From assembly GCA_937872385.1 (NCBI GenBank), contig CALMSO010000104.1, positions 1 to 64,000 of the forward strand: 64,000 nt of DNA, read 5' to 3'. The notes under the pieces are model-generated. The model saw only the letters and a list, made by a program, of their open reading frames with translations. It was not told the DNA's origin and made no database searches. Each line of letters starts with the position of its first letter. Position 1 is the stretch's first letter. The stretch comes from an uncultured Saprospiraceae bacterium (GTDB lineage: Bacteria; Bacteroidota; Bacteroidia; Chitinophagales; Saprospiraceae). Shown piece after piece: positions 8,763 through 17,870 of this stretch. The position numbers and the translations under genes are program-made.

Positions 8763-10151
8763 TTAGCGATTGTCCCAGTTCGTTTCTGCGGTGGGGCGTG
8801 CCACCTGTGTGAAAAGGTTGCCACCGTCGCGCAGGTCAACGTAGTCATTGTTCAGGCGATTGGTACGGCGCAGGTCAATCCAGCGGTGTCCTCCTTCTGC
8901 CCACAGTGAGTAGCGGCGCTCTCTGAGAATTTGCTCGATGAGCGACTCGGTATCGGTAGCTCCGGCGTAATTGGCCAGCCCCCAGGTATTGCGCACGATA
9001 TTGATACCACGTACTGCCTCACCAGCATTATTCAAACGCGCCTGTGCTTCGGCGTAGATCAGAATCAACTCTTCGTTGCGAATAAAAGTAAAAGGCGCCG
9101 TGTTGGTCGGCCAGCGGCGGTCCTGGTATTCACCAATGATCAAATCACCATTAGATAAGCGCAGCGTTGAGTAGGAAGCTGGATTATTAACTCTTCTGGC
9201 AAACTTGTTGGCTACGCGCTGGTCGCCTGCTTCAGCATCTTCGAGCAAAGCCGGGTGCGCAATCAGGATGGTGTTGGTCGGTAAATCCAATGGATAAAAC
9301 AATGGATTGTTGATATCTGGTGCTTCGCCATAGACGTGCTTGGGTCCATTGTTCATTTTGGCGGAAGAGGCAGCCGTTACGTCTAAGTCCATAAAGGACT
9401 CGTTGAGTGCCGCCAGCGCGCCCTGCCAGTCGCCAGCATACAGTGCTACGCGAGCCGCAATAGCACGATTGACCTGCAACATAGTGGTCGGATTGTTAAA
9501 CCCAGCCCAGCCGGTGGTCAGTGAAAAGGCAAAGGTATTGCCCGCGCTCTTGAGGTCATTGGCACCTTCTTCCAGCGTCTGGCGAATATTGGCTAATGCT
9601 TGCTCGTAGGATACAATTGGCCCGGGATTGAGCGGATCGTTTACATCTATCCGGATACCGTTCTGAAATTGTTGCATCAGGGGCCAAATCATCTGGAATC
9701 CCTTGATGGTTTTAGCAAAACCAGTGTATCCTTTAGCTTCGGCTTCGGTAAGTACCGAGCTGCCTTCTGCTGCCGTAATTAATACATTCGCCTGTTTTAC
9801 AGCCAGAAAAGGAGTAGTGAAAGTACCGGCAGCACCGAAAAAGTCGGGGTAGGTTTCGGTAATCCGCAAGCCTAGCCAATCTTCTGTAAAGCGCTGATCA
9901 GAAGCGAAATACGCAAATACTTCACGTCCGAATGAACCAAACATTTGAATGGCGTTGCCAAGATAATTGCGATGACGCGCCTCAAGGCCAGTGACCAGCA
10001 CCTGAAGTTGGGCTTTAGTGGCGTTGTTTGTCACACTGCCCAAGGAGGGGTTGTTCGGGTCATTGACCGGATCAATTTCACAGGAAGTGGCCAAAGTCAG
10101 CGTTGCCACTAACCCAAAGAGAGTGAAAAACTTTATGATTGATGCTTTCAT
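8763..10151 (-). CDS. SusD/RagB family nutrient-binding lipoprotein
   Basis: This is the surface lipoprotein that forms the lid of a SusCD nutrient importer. It has a short hydrophobic leader with a lipobox ending in LATSC, a helical TPR-like body, and the typical C-terminal block 'ILRERRYSLWAEGGHRWIDLRR'. I chose ATG 10151, which places the lipobox correctly; the longer reading begins ten codons upstream. The gap to the susC stop is 19 bp, so the two are co-transcribed. No glycanase, sulfatase or sigma/anti-sigma pair lies next to it, so the substrate (glycan, peptide or other) cannot be read from context. Confidence 0.95.
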   Translation of the reverse strand: MKASIIKFFTLFGLVATLTLATSCEIDPVNDPNNPSLGSVTNNATKAQLQVLVTGLEARHRNYLGNAIQMFGSFGREVFAYFASDQRFTEDWLGLRITETYPDFFGAAGTFTTPFLAVKQANVLITAAEGSSVLTEAEAKGYTGFAKTIKGFQMIWPLMQQFQNGIRIDVNDPLNPGPIVSYEQALANIRQTLEEGANDLKSAGNTFAFSLTTGWAGFNNPTTMLQVNRAIAARVALYAGDWQGALAALNESFMDLDVTAASSAKMNNGPKHVYGEAPDINNPLFYPLDLPTNTILIAHPALLEDAEAGDQRVANKFARRVNNPASYSTLRLSNGDLIIGEYQDRRWPTNTAPFTFIRNEELILIYAEAQARLNNAGEAVRGINIVRNTWGLANYAGATDTESLIEQILRERRYSLWAEGGHRWIDLRRTNRLNNDYVDLRDGGNLFTQVARPTAETNWDNR

Positions 10152-10170
10152 AATTCGATCGTTTTTTAAT

Positions 10171-13152
10171 TTAGAAATCAAGTTTCAAGTGGAAGAACAA
10201 GCGCCGCGAGCTGGGGAAAGGTGCTACTTCCACGCTGGCTGCTAAGGGCTGCGATCCAAAGTTGGACACTTCAGGGTCGTAGCTGTCATACTTCGTCCAG
10301 AGCAGCAAATTGTTGGCTGATACCCCTACTTTGGCGCGCTCAATAGCACTACCAAACAAGCCTGATGGCAAGGTATAGTACAATCCAAGTTCACGCAATC
10401 TGAGATAGTCGGTGTCGCCAATGTACACTCCTGTGTCTCCGCCGGCGCGCTGTAGTGCTCTGGCCCGTCCGAAAGGTACTCCGTCTGCATTGGGTGTGCT
10501 CCAGCCCGGTGTGGTACCGCCCGAATCCCACAAGAATGCACTCAGGTTGATAGCTGCGCCACCATTCTGATAATGGAACAGGAAGTTGAGGTCAAAGTTC
10601 TTGAATAAAGTAAATTGGTTGAACCACGACATTTGGAAATCTGGCTGACGATCGCCATAAACCGTAGCGCCACCAGGTACAGTGGTACCCGACGGATTAC
10701 CCACGATGGTGGTAGGCGAAAATCCTTCTGCCAACAGATAAGTACCCAAAGCCACCCCGAAGCCGCCATTAAAGCGCGTTGGGATGTCCAATCTGGTAAT
10801 TTCCGAACGGTTTTGCCAGTACAACAATTTGGAGTACCAGTTAATATTAGCACTACGTACAGCCGTTACCCCCAGCCCCAATTCAACACCCTTATTGGTC
10901 AGGTCGGCTGCATTGGTAGCAATGGCCGTGATACCAGTAGAAGATGCTGGCTGCAGGTCGAGGATAAGGTCGCGTACTTCCTTGTTGTAATAGGTAGCTT
11001 CTAAAGTAATCCGGCTGTTGAACAGACCAAGGTCAACACCAAACTCCAGTTCGGATGCTGTTTCTGGGCGCAGATTGGGATCCACCCCGCGTGTACCTAC
11101 CTGCCCGCCCAATTGCCCGCCAATGATCTGCGGAGTCAGCGCTTCAAAGATTACCCCAAAGTTGGGCAAACCACCAGTTTCACCGTATGCGGCTCTCAGC
11201 TTGAACTGATTGATGGTATTTTTGAGCGTCCAGAAATCGAAGTTGGCAATATTAGCTGCCAAAGATGCTTTCGGGAAGGCATAGTATTTGTTCTGGTCGG
11301 TATTCAAGGTGGATTTGTCAAAACGAACACCTGCCGATACGATGATTTTATCTTCCCAGTTGAAATCTTGCTGCGCTACAATACCAATATCGGTTACTTC
11401 TTGATTGACCTGTGACTCTACAGCTGCCACCTTGCCCCACTGGAGGTTTTGCTGCCCGCCGGAGAGGCCGCGGCCGCGATTGAGGATGTAGTTAGACCGC
11501 TGATCTAAACGCACCATACCCACCGTGGTATTCGAGTTGATGCTGGACAGATTGGTGTTGAAAATTAAGAAACCTTGCAAATTGGCATTGAAATTATCCT
11601 GGCGCCCCCACATCACGTCACCGGGGTTGGCTTGCGCACGTTGGTGTTGCAAGATTTCCGGAAAATGCACTAAGGTATTGCCACTGAGATAATCTACACC
11701 ACCATTTGCCTTGAACTTTAGGTAGGAATTAGCCCCCTGAAACAAGTCAACATCGAGGCTGACTGCCGAGATGAAACGATCCACCTGCTCGTTGTTTGTC
11801 CCCAGGTCACGAATAGCCAATGGATTATCGTTAAAATATGGATTCACCGGGTAGTTGCCATTGGCGTCCGGGCGCAGGTTGGCATAAGAAGGCGTAAAAG
11901 CCAATGCGTAGCCCATACTGCCACCGGTGTTGTTCTGGTTGCCGGTAAAGCCGCGATCATTATTACTTCTGGTATAATTGTTATTAAAAGCAATGCGAAT
12001 ACCATTGGTAATTTTGTGATCAATATTCGCCCGAACCGTGTAGCGCTGGTAGCCGGTGTTTTTAATGATACCGTCTTCTGCTTGCGCTCCTCCAGAAACA
12101 AAAAACTGCGTTTTGTCACTGCCACCGCTAATACTCAATTGGGTGTTGGACAACAGCGCGGTTTCGCCATAAACTTCGTCTTCCCAATCTATAACGCGAT
12201 TTTCAGCTACAGCCGACCGAAAGCGCTCCAGCTCCAAATCCCGGCGTGCGCCACTAAAAAACGTATTGATCTTGGCTTCGTCCCAGCTTTCAAAGTTCTG
12301 AAAGTTTTGTCCTCTTGCCGTACCAATGTCTTGGCTGAAGCTTACCCGTGTTTTGCCGGCTGCGCCCCGCTTGGTCGTGATGATGATTACCCCGGCATTG
12401 GCGCGCGTACCATAAATAGCAGCAGCCGAAGGGCCTTTCAGCACCTCAATGCGCTCGATGTCATCCGGGTTGATGTCGGCAATACGGTTGGCAGAATCAT
12501 CCTGATTGGCACCCGAAGCACCGCCGCCAGCGCCGCTCACCTGCGTACGTCCATTACGGATGGTGGAGTTGTCCACATATACCCCGTCAATGATGTACAG
12601 CGGCTGCGAAGAGCCCGCACCGAGTGTGGACACCCCGCGCAATTGTACATTGATACCGCCGCCCGGCGCCCCGCTGTTGGCGGTCATTTGTACGCCCGGT
12701 ATCTTACCGTAGAGGGCATAGTCGAGCGTTTGCGGATTCGTGCTCCCGGTTAGCTCATCACTGCTGATGGATGTCACGGCGTTGCCTGAATTGGCGCGCT
12801 TTACACCCGAAGCCAGACCCGTGACCACGATTTCTTCGAGGCGGGCGATGTCTTCGTCCATCACCAGGTTGAGGGTGTTGTTGGTGGCACTAACCACCAC
12901 TTCTCTGGTTTTGAAACCGGTGTAGGAAAACATCAAGGTTGCCTCCTGTCCGGGCACGTTCAGGTTGTAGTTGCCATCAAAATCAGTGACGGTACCTATG
13001 GTAGTGCCTTTCACTACGATAGACACGCCGATAAGGGGCTGACCACCTACATCGTTAACTGAGCCGGTAACTGTAAATTGGGCCATAGCCGCCGTAGCAG
13101 ATAGCAGCATGGCAACCAGCAAAACGCTGGGTTTAGTAAGAAAATACTTCAT
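10171..13152 (-). CDS. SusC/RagA family TonB-linked outer-membrane transporter
   Basis: The mature protein begins with a carboxypeptidase-regulatory-like domain, followed by the 'EEIVVTGLASG' segment, a plug domain containing 'VQLRGVSTLGAGSSQPLYIIDG', and a beta-barrel ending in 'RLFFHLKLDF', the usual aromatic C-terminus. It imports a ligand captured by the SusD partner, using TonB energy. The signal peptide fits a start at ATG 13152; the longer reading (13212) adds 20 residues that do not look like a signal. A TAnnTTTG promoter box lies about 80 bp upstream. Length and domain order are normal for the family. Confidence 0.96.
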   Translation of the reverse strand: MKYFLTKPSVLLVAMLLSATAAMAQFTVTGSVNDVGGQPLIGVSIVVKGTTIGTVTDFDGNYNLNVPGQEATLMFSYTGFKTREVVVSATNNTLNLVMDEDIARLEEIVVTGLASGVKRANSGNAVTSISSDELTGSTNPQTLDYALYGKIPGVQMTANSGAPGGGINVQLRGVSTLGAGSSQPLYIIDGVYVDNSTIRNGRTQVSGAGGGASGANQDDSANRIADINPDDIERIEVLKGPSAAAIYGTRANAGVIIITTKRGAAGKTRVSFSQDIGTARGQNFQNFESWDEAKINTFFSGARRDLELERFRSAVAENRVIDWEDEVYGETALLSNTQLSISGGSDKTQFFVSGGAQAEDGIIKNTGYQRYTVRANIDHKITNGIRIAFNNNYTRSNNDRGFTGNQNNTGGSMGYALAFTPSYANLRPDANGNYPVNPYFNDNPLAIRDLGTNNEQVDRFISAVSLDVDLFQGANSYLKFKANGGVDYLSGNTLVHFPEILQHQRAQANPGDVMWGRQDNFNANLQGFLIFNTNLSSINSNTTVGMVRLDQRSNYILNRGRGLSGGQQNLQWGKVAAVESQVNQEVTDIGIVAQQDFNWEDKIIVSAGVRFDKSTLNTDQNKYYAFPKASLAANIANFDFWTLKNTINQFKLRAAYGETGGLPNFGVIFEALTPQIIGGQLGGQVGTRGVDPNLRPETASELEFGVDLGLFNSRITLEATYYNKEVRDLILDLQPASSTGITAIATNAADLTNKGVELGLGVTAVRSANINWYSKLLYWQNRSEITRLDIPTRFNGGFGVALGTYLLAEGFSPTTIVGNPSGTTVPGGATVYGDRQPDFQMSWFNQFTLFKNFDLNFLFHYQNGGAAINLSAFLWDSGGTTPGWSTPNADGVPFGRARALQRAGGDTGVYIGDTDYLRLRELGLYYTLPSGLFGSAIERAKVGVSANNLLLWTKYDSYDPEVSNFGSQPLAASVEVAPFPSSRRLFFHLKLDF

Positions 13153-13234
13153 GCTTAGAGGGTTTTGGTTAGTAAAACAATAGATAACCAAACAATCAGT
13201 GGATTGTCCCAAAGTCGCTTTAGTGTTATCAAAT

Positions 13235-13242
13235 CAAATCTA
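13235..13242 (-). promoter_or_regulatory. Candidate promoter -7 box of susCD
   Basis: On the minus strand this reads TAGATTTG, an exact match to the Bacteroidota -7 consensus TAnnTTTG. A TTG lies 18 bases upstream as a possible -33 element. It sits about 80 bp before the susC start. Confidence 0.5.
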
Positions 13243-13682
13243 TAACGATTTTGTGATACTCAATGCGGCTTGCCAAAAAATTTTATCTGGTATTTTTCTG
13301 TGAACGAAAAATTATTGCCGACCAACAAGCGTTTTTTGCCGAGGAAAGGCAAAGAAAAGATAGTATAAATAAGGGTAACGATAGATACCAGATTTTTAGA
13401 TGCCAGATGCCAGACTTTAGTACGGGACACTGTTCGCTGTTTGCTATTTGCTGTTCGCCACACTCAGCAGGCCTTATACCCTACACCTCTGAAGCTTTAC
13501 ACCTTTCTAAACCCCATTCATCCTATTCCCCTTTTCAACCCTTCAACCTCTCAACCCTTCTCAACCTATTTGTCCTATTCCATTTATCCCATTCCCCTAT
13601 TTATCCCATTCCCCTATTCATCCTTTTTAAACGCTGTCTCAATTAACCAATAACAATGTCTCATTACTCATATCAAAATAAA
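13243..13682. repeat. Non-coding stretch with low-complexity and tandem repeats
   Basis: I see no convincing gene in these 440 bases. They hold a doubled ATGCCAG word near 13400-13415, a run of TTCGCTG/TTTGCTA-type heptamers at about 13432-13457, and a long pyrimidine-rich stretch from about 13480 to 13630. Within the latter a 17-bp unit (TTATCCCATTCCCCTAT) occurs twice without a gap at 13584-13600 and 13601-13617, and TCAACC words recur just before it. The heptamer run also appears near 37344 and 59065. Confidence 0.6.
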
Positions 13683-14024
13683 TCATACCAACCGCCGCCC
13701 CAAGCTGCCCAGCAGCGCGCCTAAGCCCCCGAAGATGCCCCCAACTACTGCTGTAATTACAATCAATACAAAACCGGGCATATCTCCCAGCAATTTGCCG
13801 ACACGCGCCGACAACAGCCCTTCGTTCACCATATTCAAATAACCAGCATAGCCGCCCCAAAGCAGTGCCGCTGCTGCGAAGCCCGCCCAAAAACTGACGC
13901 CTGTTTTCAAATCAAAAATAAAACTCAAGACCCCGGCCACAGCTACAATAGCCCACCAAGGCAAGAACTGCTGGGCTATGAAGCCGGCGAGAATTGTAAA
14001 AATACCAAATAGAATCGTGCGCAT
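13683..14024 (-). CDS. Small multi-pass membrane protein, unknown
   Basis: This 113-residue protein is almost entirely hydrophobic, with three to four predicted membrane segments (about 2-22, 24-41, 45-62 and 84-108). It is rich in Gly and Ala, with a GGIFGGLGALLGSLG glycine pattern near the C-terminus. I recognise no family with confidence. It starts 53 bp after the acylase stop codon on the same strand and may share its transcript. ATG 14024 is a plain start. Confidence 0.65.
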   Translation of the reverse strand: MRTILFGIFTILAGFIAQQFLPWWAIVAVAGVLSFIFDLKTGVSFWAGFAAAALLWGGYAGYLNMVNEGLLSARVGKLLGDMPGFVLIVITAVVGGIFGGLGALLGSLGRRLV

Positions 14025-14077
14025 TTTTTTTAGGTTGAAAAGTTGAAAAGTTTAGAGGGTGATGACCTTACTTTAGC

Positions 14078-16525
14078 TTAACGAGGTGCGATTTTGAATT
14101 CAGACAAAATCGGTTGCTTGCGGTCAGCGCTGTTTTGCATAAAAAACAGGAGGTGGTATTCTCCATCTGCCCATTGCTGCACCATATTATCGTAAAATCG
14201 GCTGCCAGGATTGCCCGATTGCCCACCGGGATACACGCCCCAGGCTTGTACTTCTTCGCCCAGCTCCACGACCATCCGCCAAGAAGGGCCGTGCCCGCGC
14301 TTGATGGCATTGGGAGCGTCGCCGTAGCCGCCGGTGCTGAGTATCGGCGAGTTGAATGCATCAATACGCCCAAGATGCGCGATGCGGGTAGCTTTGTAAT
14401 CCGACCAGTTGAAATCCGAGCCATATTGTTCCCGAATATCCGCACAAGCCGTTTGAAAAGCCTCCGTGACAATGGCGCGTGCCGTTTCTTGCACTTTGGT
14501 AGCCTGCCGATTGAAAATTGGGTGCTCCGGCTCAGCTTCTAATAGTTCTATCAGCCGCCAGACCTCTGGAAACAGCACTGCTATTGAGTCCTGCTCAGCA
14601 ATTTTATACACTTCATCGAAAGTTTGCTTGTACGTTTCGCGCAGCCAGTATTCAAAAATAACAGGTGCTTGAGCTGCTTTTTCAAAGCGAAAATCCCATT
14701 GGTGCAATTTTTCCAACCACTGCCGGTCGGTTGCGCTCAGGACTGCCGCATCTACTAAGGCCAGCAAGGCCGCTACGCCTTCCTCGGCTTTGATGCTGTA
14801 GTTATCTAATTGTAAGGCTTTCATATCCTCGACGGTCACGTTTTCCATGGCTGCCAGCCGCCGGTTGATGTAGCGCCCGCGATAATCATCAAATCCACCA
14901 TTATAATAATAAGGATAATCGGGTGCAGCTGAATTTTGATTGGCGGAAGCCACAAAACCAAGCGCCGGATTGCGCACCTGCGGCACCTGGCTTTTGGGAA
15001 TGAAGCCCTGCCAAGCATTGCCAGAAAAGCTGCCATCTTGCACGAAGCGGCCTTGCTGCGGTCTTTTCAGCGGAAACTTGCCATTGACTTTGAGGGCAAT
15101 ATCGCCGTTTTTAGCAGCGAAGACAAAATTCTGGGCGGGCACGTCGTAGCCGGTTAGAGCCTCCGAATAGTCATCATAATTTTTACCAGTCATCAGGCGC
15201 AGAAAAACGCCCATGTCGTAAAACGGTTTGTTCTCTGGAGTGTCGTGGGCTACCCACCGCATGGCCATGTCCTGATAAGGCGATTCCGCAGATTCATACA
15301 CCACCGGCCCCCAGATGGTGTAGCGCACCGTGTCCACTACGGGGCGGTCGCGGCCGCGCACTTTGATGGCTTCTTCTCGGAGAGTGGCTTCGCGGGGTTG
15401 GTCATCTAGCAGGTAGCGTTTTTTAGCTTCGTCCACCCAAGTGATTTTGTACCAGTCGGTAACATCGTGCCCTACATTGGTCACGCCCCAGGCAATATGC
15501 TCGTTGAACCCAATGATAATACCTGGCAGCCCCGGCAGCGATACTCCATAAACATTCATTTCTGGTGTTTGCAATTGCAATTCATACCAGATGGACGGCA
15601 GCGTCAGCGTCAAGTGGGGGTCATTGGCGAGGATGGGTTTTCCGGAAGCGGTTTTGCTGCCGCTCACAGCCCAGTTGTTACTTCCGTTGAAACGGTTGGG
15701 TTTCGGAATGCTCTGATGCTCAATCACTTCGCTGAGCAGCGTCACGGCGCCAGTAGTATCTTTTTTGATTTCAAGCGGTTGAAAATCCCAAGTCGTGCCT
15801 TCCGGAATAATGGGCGACTGCCGAGGATTAAGCTCAGGATATAAAAATTCAAATAGGGCCTCTCCCAGCAAGGCACGGGCGTTGGAGGCTTCCAGGTCGT
15901 CGTTTCCACCGCTGAGGGTTTGGGCCATATTCTTGAAAAATAGCGCGCTTTTGAGCGGCGACCAGGGTTCGGGTTTATACCCCAACAACTTGAACTCAAT
16001 CGGGTAATCGCGGGGCTTCAGCTGCCGGATGTACGCATTGATGCCATCCGAATAGGCTTGTACGATGGCCATTTCTTCGGGCAGGCGCTCCCAGGCCACG
16101 AGGGCATTTTGGGCAGCATACACCAGCCCTTTTCGCCGCTGGAGGCGGTCTAATTCAAGCGTGCGCTCGCCCAGCACTTCCGAGAGGCGGCCGCTCACCT
16201 GGCGCACCGAAATATCCAATTGCCAAAGGCGATGCATAGCCGTGATGTAACCTTGCGCAAAGGCCGCATCGGTGGTATTGGCTGCAAAAATATGCGGCAC
16301 GAGCCGTTCGTCTAATACGACTTGCACTTCCTGCTGCAACCCCGGCAACTGAAACTGCCCCAAAGGAGGGGTGTCAAGACTGCGAGCGTTCTGCCAAAAA
16401 CCAGCAGCTGGATTGAAAAAGCGCCCCAATGCCGGCAACGGTGACCCAAAAGGCTGATGCCAATCAAATAATAAAATCAAAAGCACCGTGGCCACCAGCG
16501 CCGTGAAAAACTTTACCAATTGCAT
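14078..16525 (-). CDS. Penicillin acylase family N-terminal-nucleophile amidohydrolase
   Basis: This enzyme hydrolyses an amide bond; family members cleave penicillins, acyl-homoserine lactones or other acyl amides in the periplasm. The 815 residues include an N-terminal membrane anchor or signal (about 5-22), the alpha-chain region ('AFAQGYITAMHRLWQLD' is characteristic), a linker, and the processing site FNG/SNNWAV. The precursor would self-cleave before Ser282, which then acts as the nucleophile of the beta chain. Downstream 'ANDPHLTLTLPSIWYE' is also a family hallmark. The substrate cannot be told from sequence. It is followed by the small membrane protein gene. Confidence 0.92.
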   Translation of the reverse strand: MQLVKFFTALVATVLLILLFDWHQPFGSPLPALGRFFNPAAGFWQNARSLDTPPLGQFQLPGLQQEVQVVLDERLVPHIFAANTTDAAFAQGYITAMHRLWQLDISVRQVSGRLSEVLGERTLELDRLQRRKGLVYAAQNALVAWERLPEEMAIVQAYSDGINAYIRQLKPRDYPIEFKLLGYKPEPWSPLKSALFFKNMAQTLSGGNDDLEASNARALLGEALFEFLYPELNPRQSPIIPEGTTWDFQPLEIKKDTTGAVTLLSEVIEHQSIPKPNRFNGSNNWAVSGSKTASGKPILANDPHLTLTLPSIWYELQLQTPEMNVYGVSLPGLPGIIIGFNEHIAWGVTNVGHDVTDWYKITWVDEAKKRYLLDDQPREATLREEAIKVRGRDRPVVDTVRYTIWGPVVYESAESPYQDMAMRWVAHDTPENKPFYDMGVFLRLMTGKNYDDYSEALTGYDVPAQNFVFAAKNGDIALKVNGKFPLKRPQQGRFVQDGSFSGNAWQGFIPKSQVPQVRNPALGFVASANQNSAAPDYPYYYNGGFDDYRGRYINRRLAAMENVTVEDMKALQLDNYSIKAEEGVAALLALVDAAVLSATDRQWLEKLHQWDFRFEKAAQAPVIFEYWLRETYKQTFDEVYKIAEQDSIAVLFPEVWRLIELLEAEPEHPIFNRQATKVQETARAIVTEAFQTACADIREQYGSDFNWSDYKATRIAHLGRIDAFNSPILSTGGYGDAPNAIKRGHGPSWRMVVELGEEVQAWGVYPGGQSGNPGSRFYDNMVQQWADGEYHLLFFMQNSADRKQPILSEFKIAPR

Positions 16526-16663
16526 ATTGTTAGGTTGCCAATTTGTGAGTAATTTAATTGTATAGCTATCGCAGCAATTTTACTGCAAATGACTGTCTGT
16601 CAACTTTTTGCAATGAATGCCGTCGCAATAATAAAACCTTTTCGTACGAATTTCGCTAAAATT

Positions 16664-17239
16664 ATGAAAAATCCGCTGTTCGCAATCCTCTTTTTGCTAA
16701 TAATATCTGCCTGCACCCACCCCGCCGCAGATGCTACGAACCAACCCAATCCGTTTTTTAGCACTACGCCGCCCTCTCGGCTGTATTTCAAAAATATGCG
16801 CAGCTACTACTACCAACAACGCACCATGCCCCACACGCGCACCGACCTTTATACCCTAAAAACATTGCCTGCGCAAGTGGATTACCCGATGCTTATCCCT
16901 ATTATCGCCGATAACTGGATGCAAGACGAAGCCTATTTGCTCCTCCAACGCAACAACCATCCGGCCTGGGCCACTGATACCGTGCGCTTCCGCTGGCAAG
17001 ACCCTCAATCCGGGCAGTACGGCTTCATAGATTGGTCTGAGAATACGATGCGGGCACAGTACGAGCTCGCGGAGACCATAGTGCAACAACTTTCTGTTGG
17101 TCACAAATTGAGCATTATCCAAGCAGATAGCAGCAGCATACCAGTCTTTGAAGAAAAGGAATATATCGCTAACTTCTTGAAAACCATGGCAGATTATAAA
17201 AACCTGACTGAACAGACACGAAAAGTAGGCAAAAAATAG
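16664..17239 (+). CDS. Hypothetical lipoprotein
   Basis: ATG 16664 gives a short leader with a lipobox ending in IISAC, so the product should be a lipidated periplasmic or outer-membrane protein of 191 residues. A longer reading from 16589 adds 25 residues without a signal and is less likely. The body is mixed alpha/beta with many aromatic residues and no motif I recognise. It stands alone between the divergent acylase gene and the small-RNA array, whose first promoter box lies 50 bp after the stop codon. Confidence 0.7.
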   Translation: MKNPLFAILFLLIISACTHPAADATNQPNPFFSTTPPSRLYFKNMRSYYYQQRTMPHTRTDLYTLKTLPAQVDYPMLIPIIADNWMQDEAYLLLQRNNHPAWATDTVRFRWQDPQSGQYGFIDWSENTMRAQYELAETIVQQLSVGHKLSIIQADSSSIPVFEEKEYIANFLKTMADYKNLTEQTRKVGKK

Positions 17240-17288
17240 CCCGTCACAAAAATTTGATTTTTTATTTACCGCCCGTGGAGTAATGTTG

Positions 17289-17296
17289 TATGTTTG
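17289..17296 (+). promoter_or_regulatory. -7 promoter box of small RNA copy 1
   Basis: TATGTTTG matches the Bacteroidota -7 consensus TAnnTTTG. Its two variable bases differ from copies 2 and 3 while the fixed bases are kept. No clear -33 TTTG is seen at the right distance. Confidence 0.6.
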
Positions 17297-17301
17297 AACT
17301 G

Positions 17302-17376
17302 CCTTAAAGTAGTTTTTGTGTTTATTTGTTTGGGTTAGGGATCCTTGTCTGTCATGCAGAGAAGGATTCTTTTTTT
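17302..17376 (+). ncRNA. Candidate small RNA, copy 1
   Basis: The predicted transcript of about 75 nt starts near 17302, set by the -7 box, and ends in the T-run 17370-17376. It has a U-rich 5' part beginning around CTTAAAGTAG. Then comes a terminator hairpin: GGATCCTT pairs with AAGGATTC (one G-U pair), a 1x1 G/G mismatch follows, then TCTG pairs with CAGA around a five-base loop. No start codon lies in the conserved part, so it is unlikely to encode a peptide. Function and targets are unknown. Confidence 0.6.
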
Positions 17377-17521
17377 GTCACAATTTTTAATAAAATTTCA
17401 ACATCAAAGTCCTTTTTTGATTAAAAAAAGAGGCATTTTATTGTCTCAAACAGCTTCTAATGGTCAAAACACCATGTCACAAAAGAACAAATATTTATTC
17501 AATCCATAAAACAGATGACAT

Positions 17522-17529
17522 TATCTTTG
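17522..17529 (+). promoter_or_regulatory. -7 promoter box of small RNA copy 2
   Basis: TATCTTTG matches TAnnTTTG. The preceding bases (around AAAACAGATG) are shared with copy 3, but no clear -33 TTTG is visible. Confidence 0.6.
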
Positions 17530-17534
17530 AACTG

Positions 17535-17609
17535 CCTTAAAGTAGTTTTTGTGTTTATTTGTTTGGGTTAGGGATCCTTGTCTGTCATGCAGAGAAGGAT
17601 TCTTTTTTT
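17535..17609 (+). ncRNA. Candidate small RNA, copy 2
   Basis: It is identical to copy 1 from the TTTG of the promoter box to beyond the terminator T-run (17603-17609), including hairpin and loop. Start and end are predicted from the promoter box and the terminator only. Confidence 0.6.
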
Positions 17610-17753
17610 GTCACAATTTTTAGTGAAATTTTGACGTTAAAATCGTTTTTAGTAAGTAAAATAGGAGTTTTGTTTCCTCAAATAGCTTTTAATGTTCAAA
17701 TTACAATGTCACAAAAAAGCAAATATTTATTCAATCCTTAAAACAGATGGCAC

Positions 17754-17761
17754 TATCTTTG
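17754..17761 (+). promoter_or_regulatory. -7 promoter box of small RNA copy 3
   Basis: TATCTTTG matches TAnnTTTG and is placed exactly as in copy 2. Confidence 0.6.
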
Positions 17762-17766
17762 AACTG

Positions 17767-17843
17767 CCTTAAAGTAGTTTTTGTGTTTATTTGTTTGGGT
17801 TAGAGATCCTTCTCCTGAGTACATCGGATAAGGATCTTTTTTT
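17767..17843 (+). ncRNA. Candidate small RNA, copy 3, with re-paired terminator hairpin
   Basis: The 5' part is identical to copies 1 and 2 up to GGGTTAG. The hairpin then differs in sequence but keeps its architecture. AGATCCTT pairs with AAGGATCT over 8 bp, where the other copies have GGATCCTT and AAGGATTC. A 1x1 mismatch (C/T) follows, then an upper stem TCC(T)GA/TCGGA with one bulged T and again a five-base loop. The T-run is 17837-17843. Changed bases with retained pairing argue that the RNA structure is maintained. Confidence 0.6.
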
Positions 17844-17870
17844 ATGCTTACTAATAGTCATTCATAAGAA

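Larger units (their letters stand above)
17289..17843 (+). repeat. Three tandem direct repeats, period 232-233 bp
   Basis: The unit repeats with starts at 17289, 17522 and 17754; the third copy ends at its terminator. The part from the promoter box through the 41 bases before the terminator is identical in all three copies. The intervening 145 bases (17377-17521 and 17610-17753) still align but have diverged visibly. Conservation is thus concentrated in the predicted RNA. It lies between a lipoprotein gene and DUF1573, and no ORF runs through the repeated part. Confidence 0.9.

Noticed and set aside
12016..12753. A 245-codon open frame on the plus strand inside susC
   Set aside because: It lies wholly opposite a clear SusC gene and shows no family motif; a shadow of GC-rich coding DNA.
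17289..17843. CRISPR array
   Set aside because: Only three units of 232-233 bp with alignable spacers, each with promoter and terminator signs; no cas genes.
17289..17843. Riboswitch or attenuator series for a downstream gene
   Set aside because: The next gene (DUF1573) is on the opposite strand, so there is no gene for these elements to control in cis.
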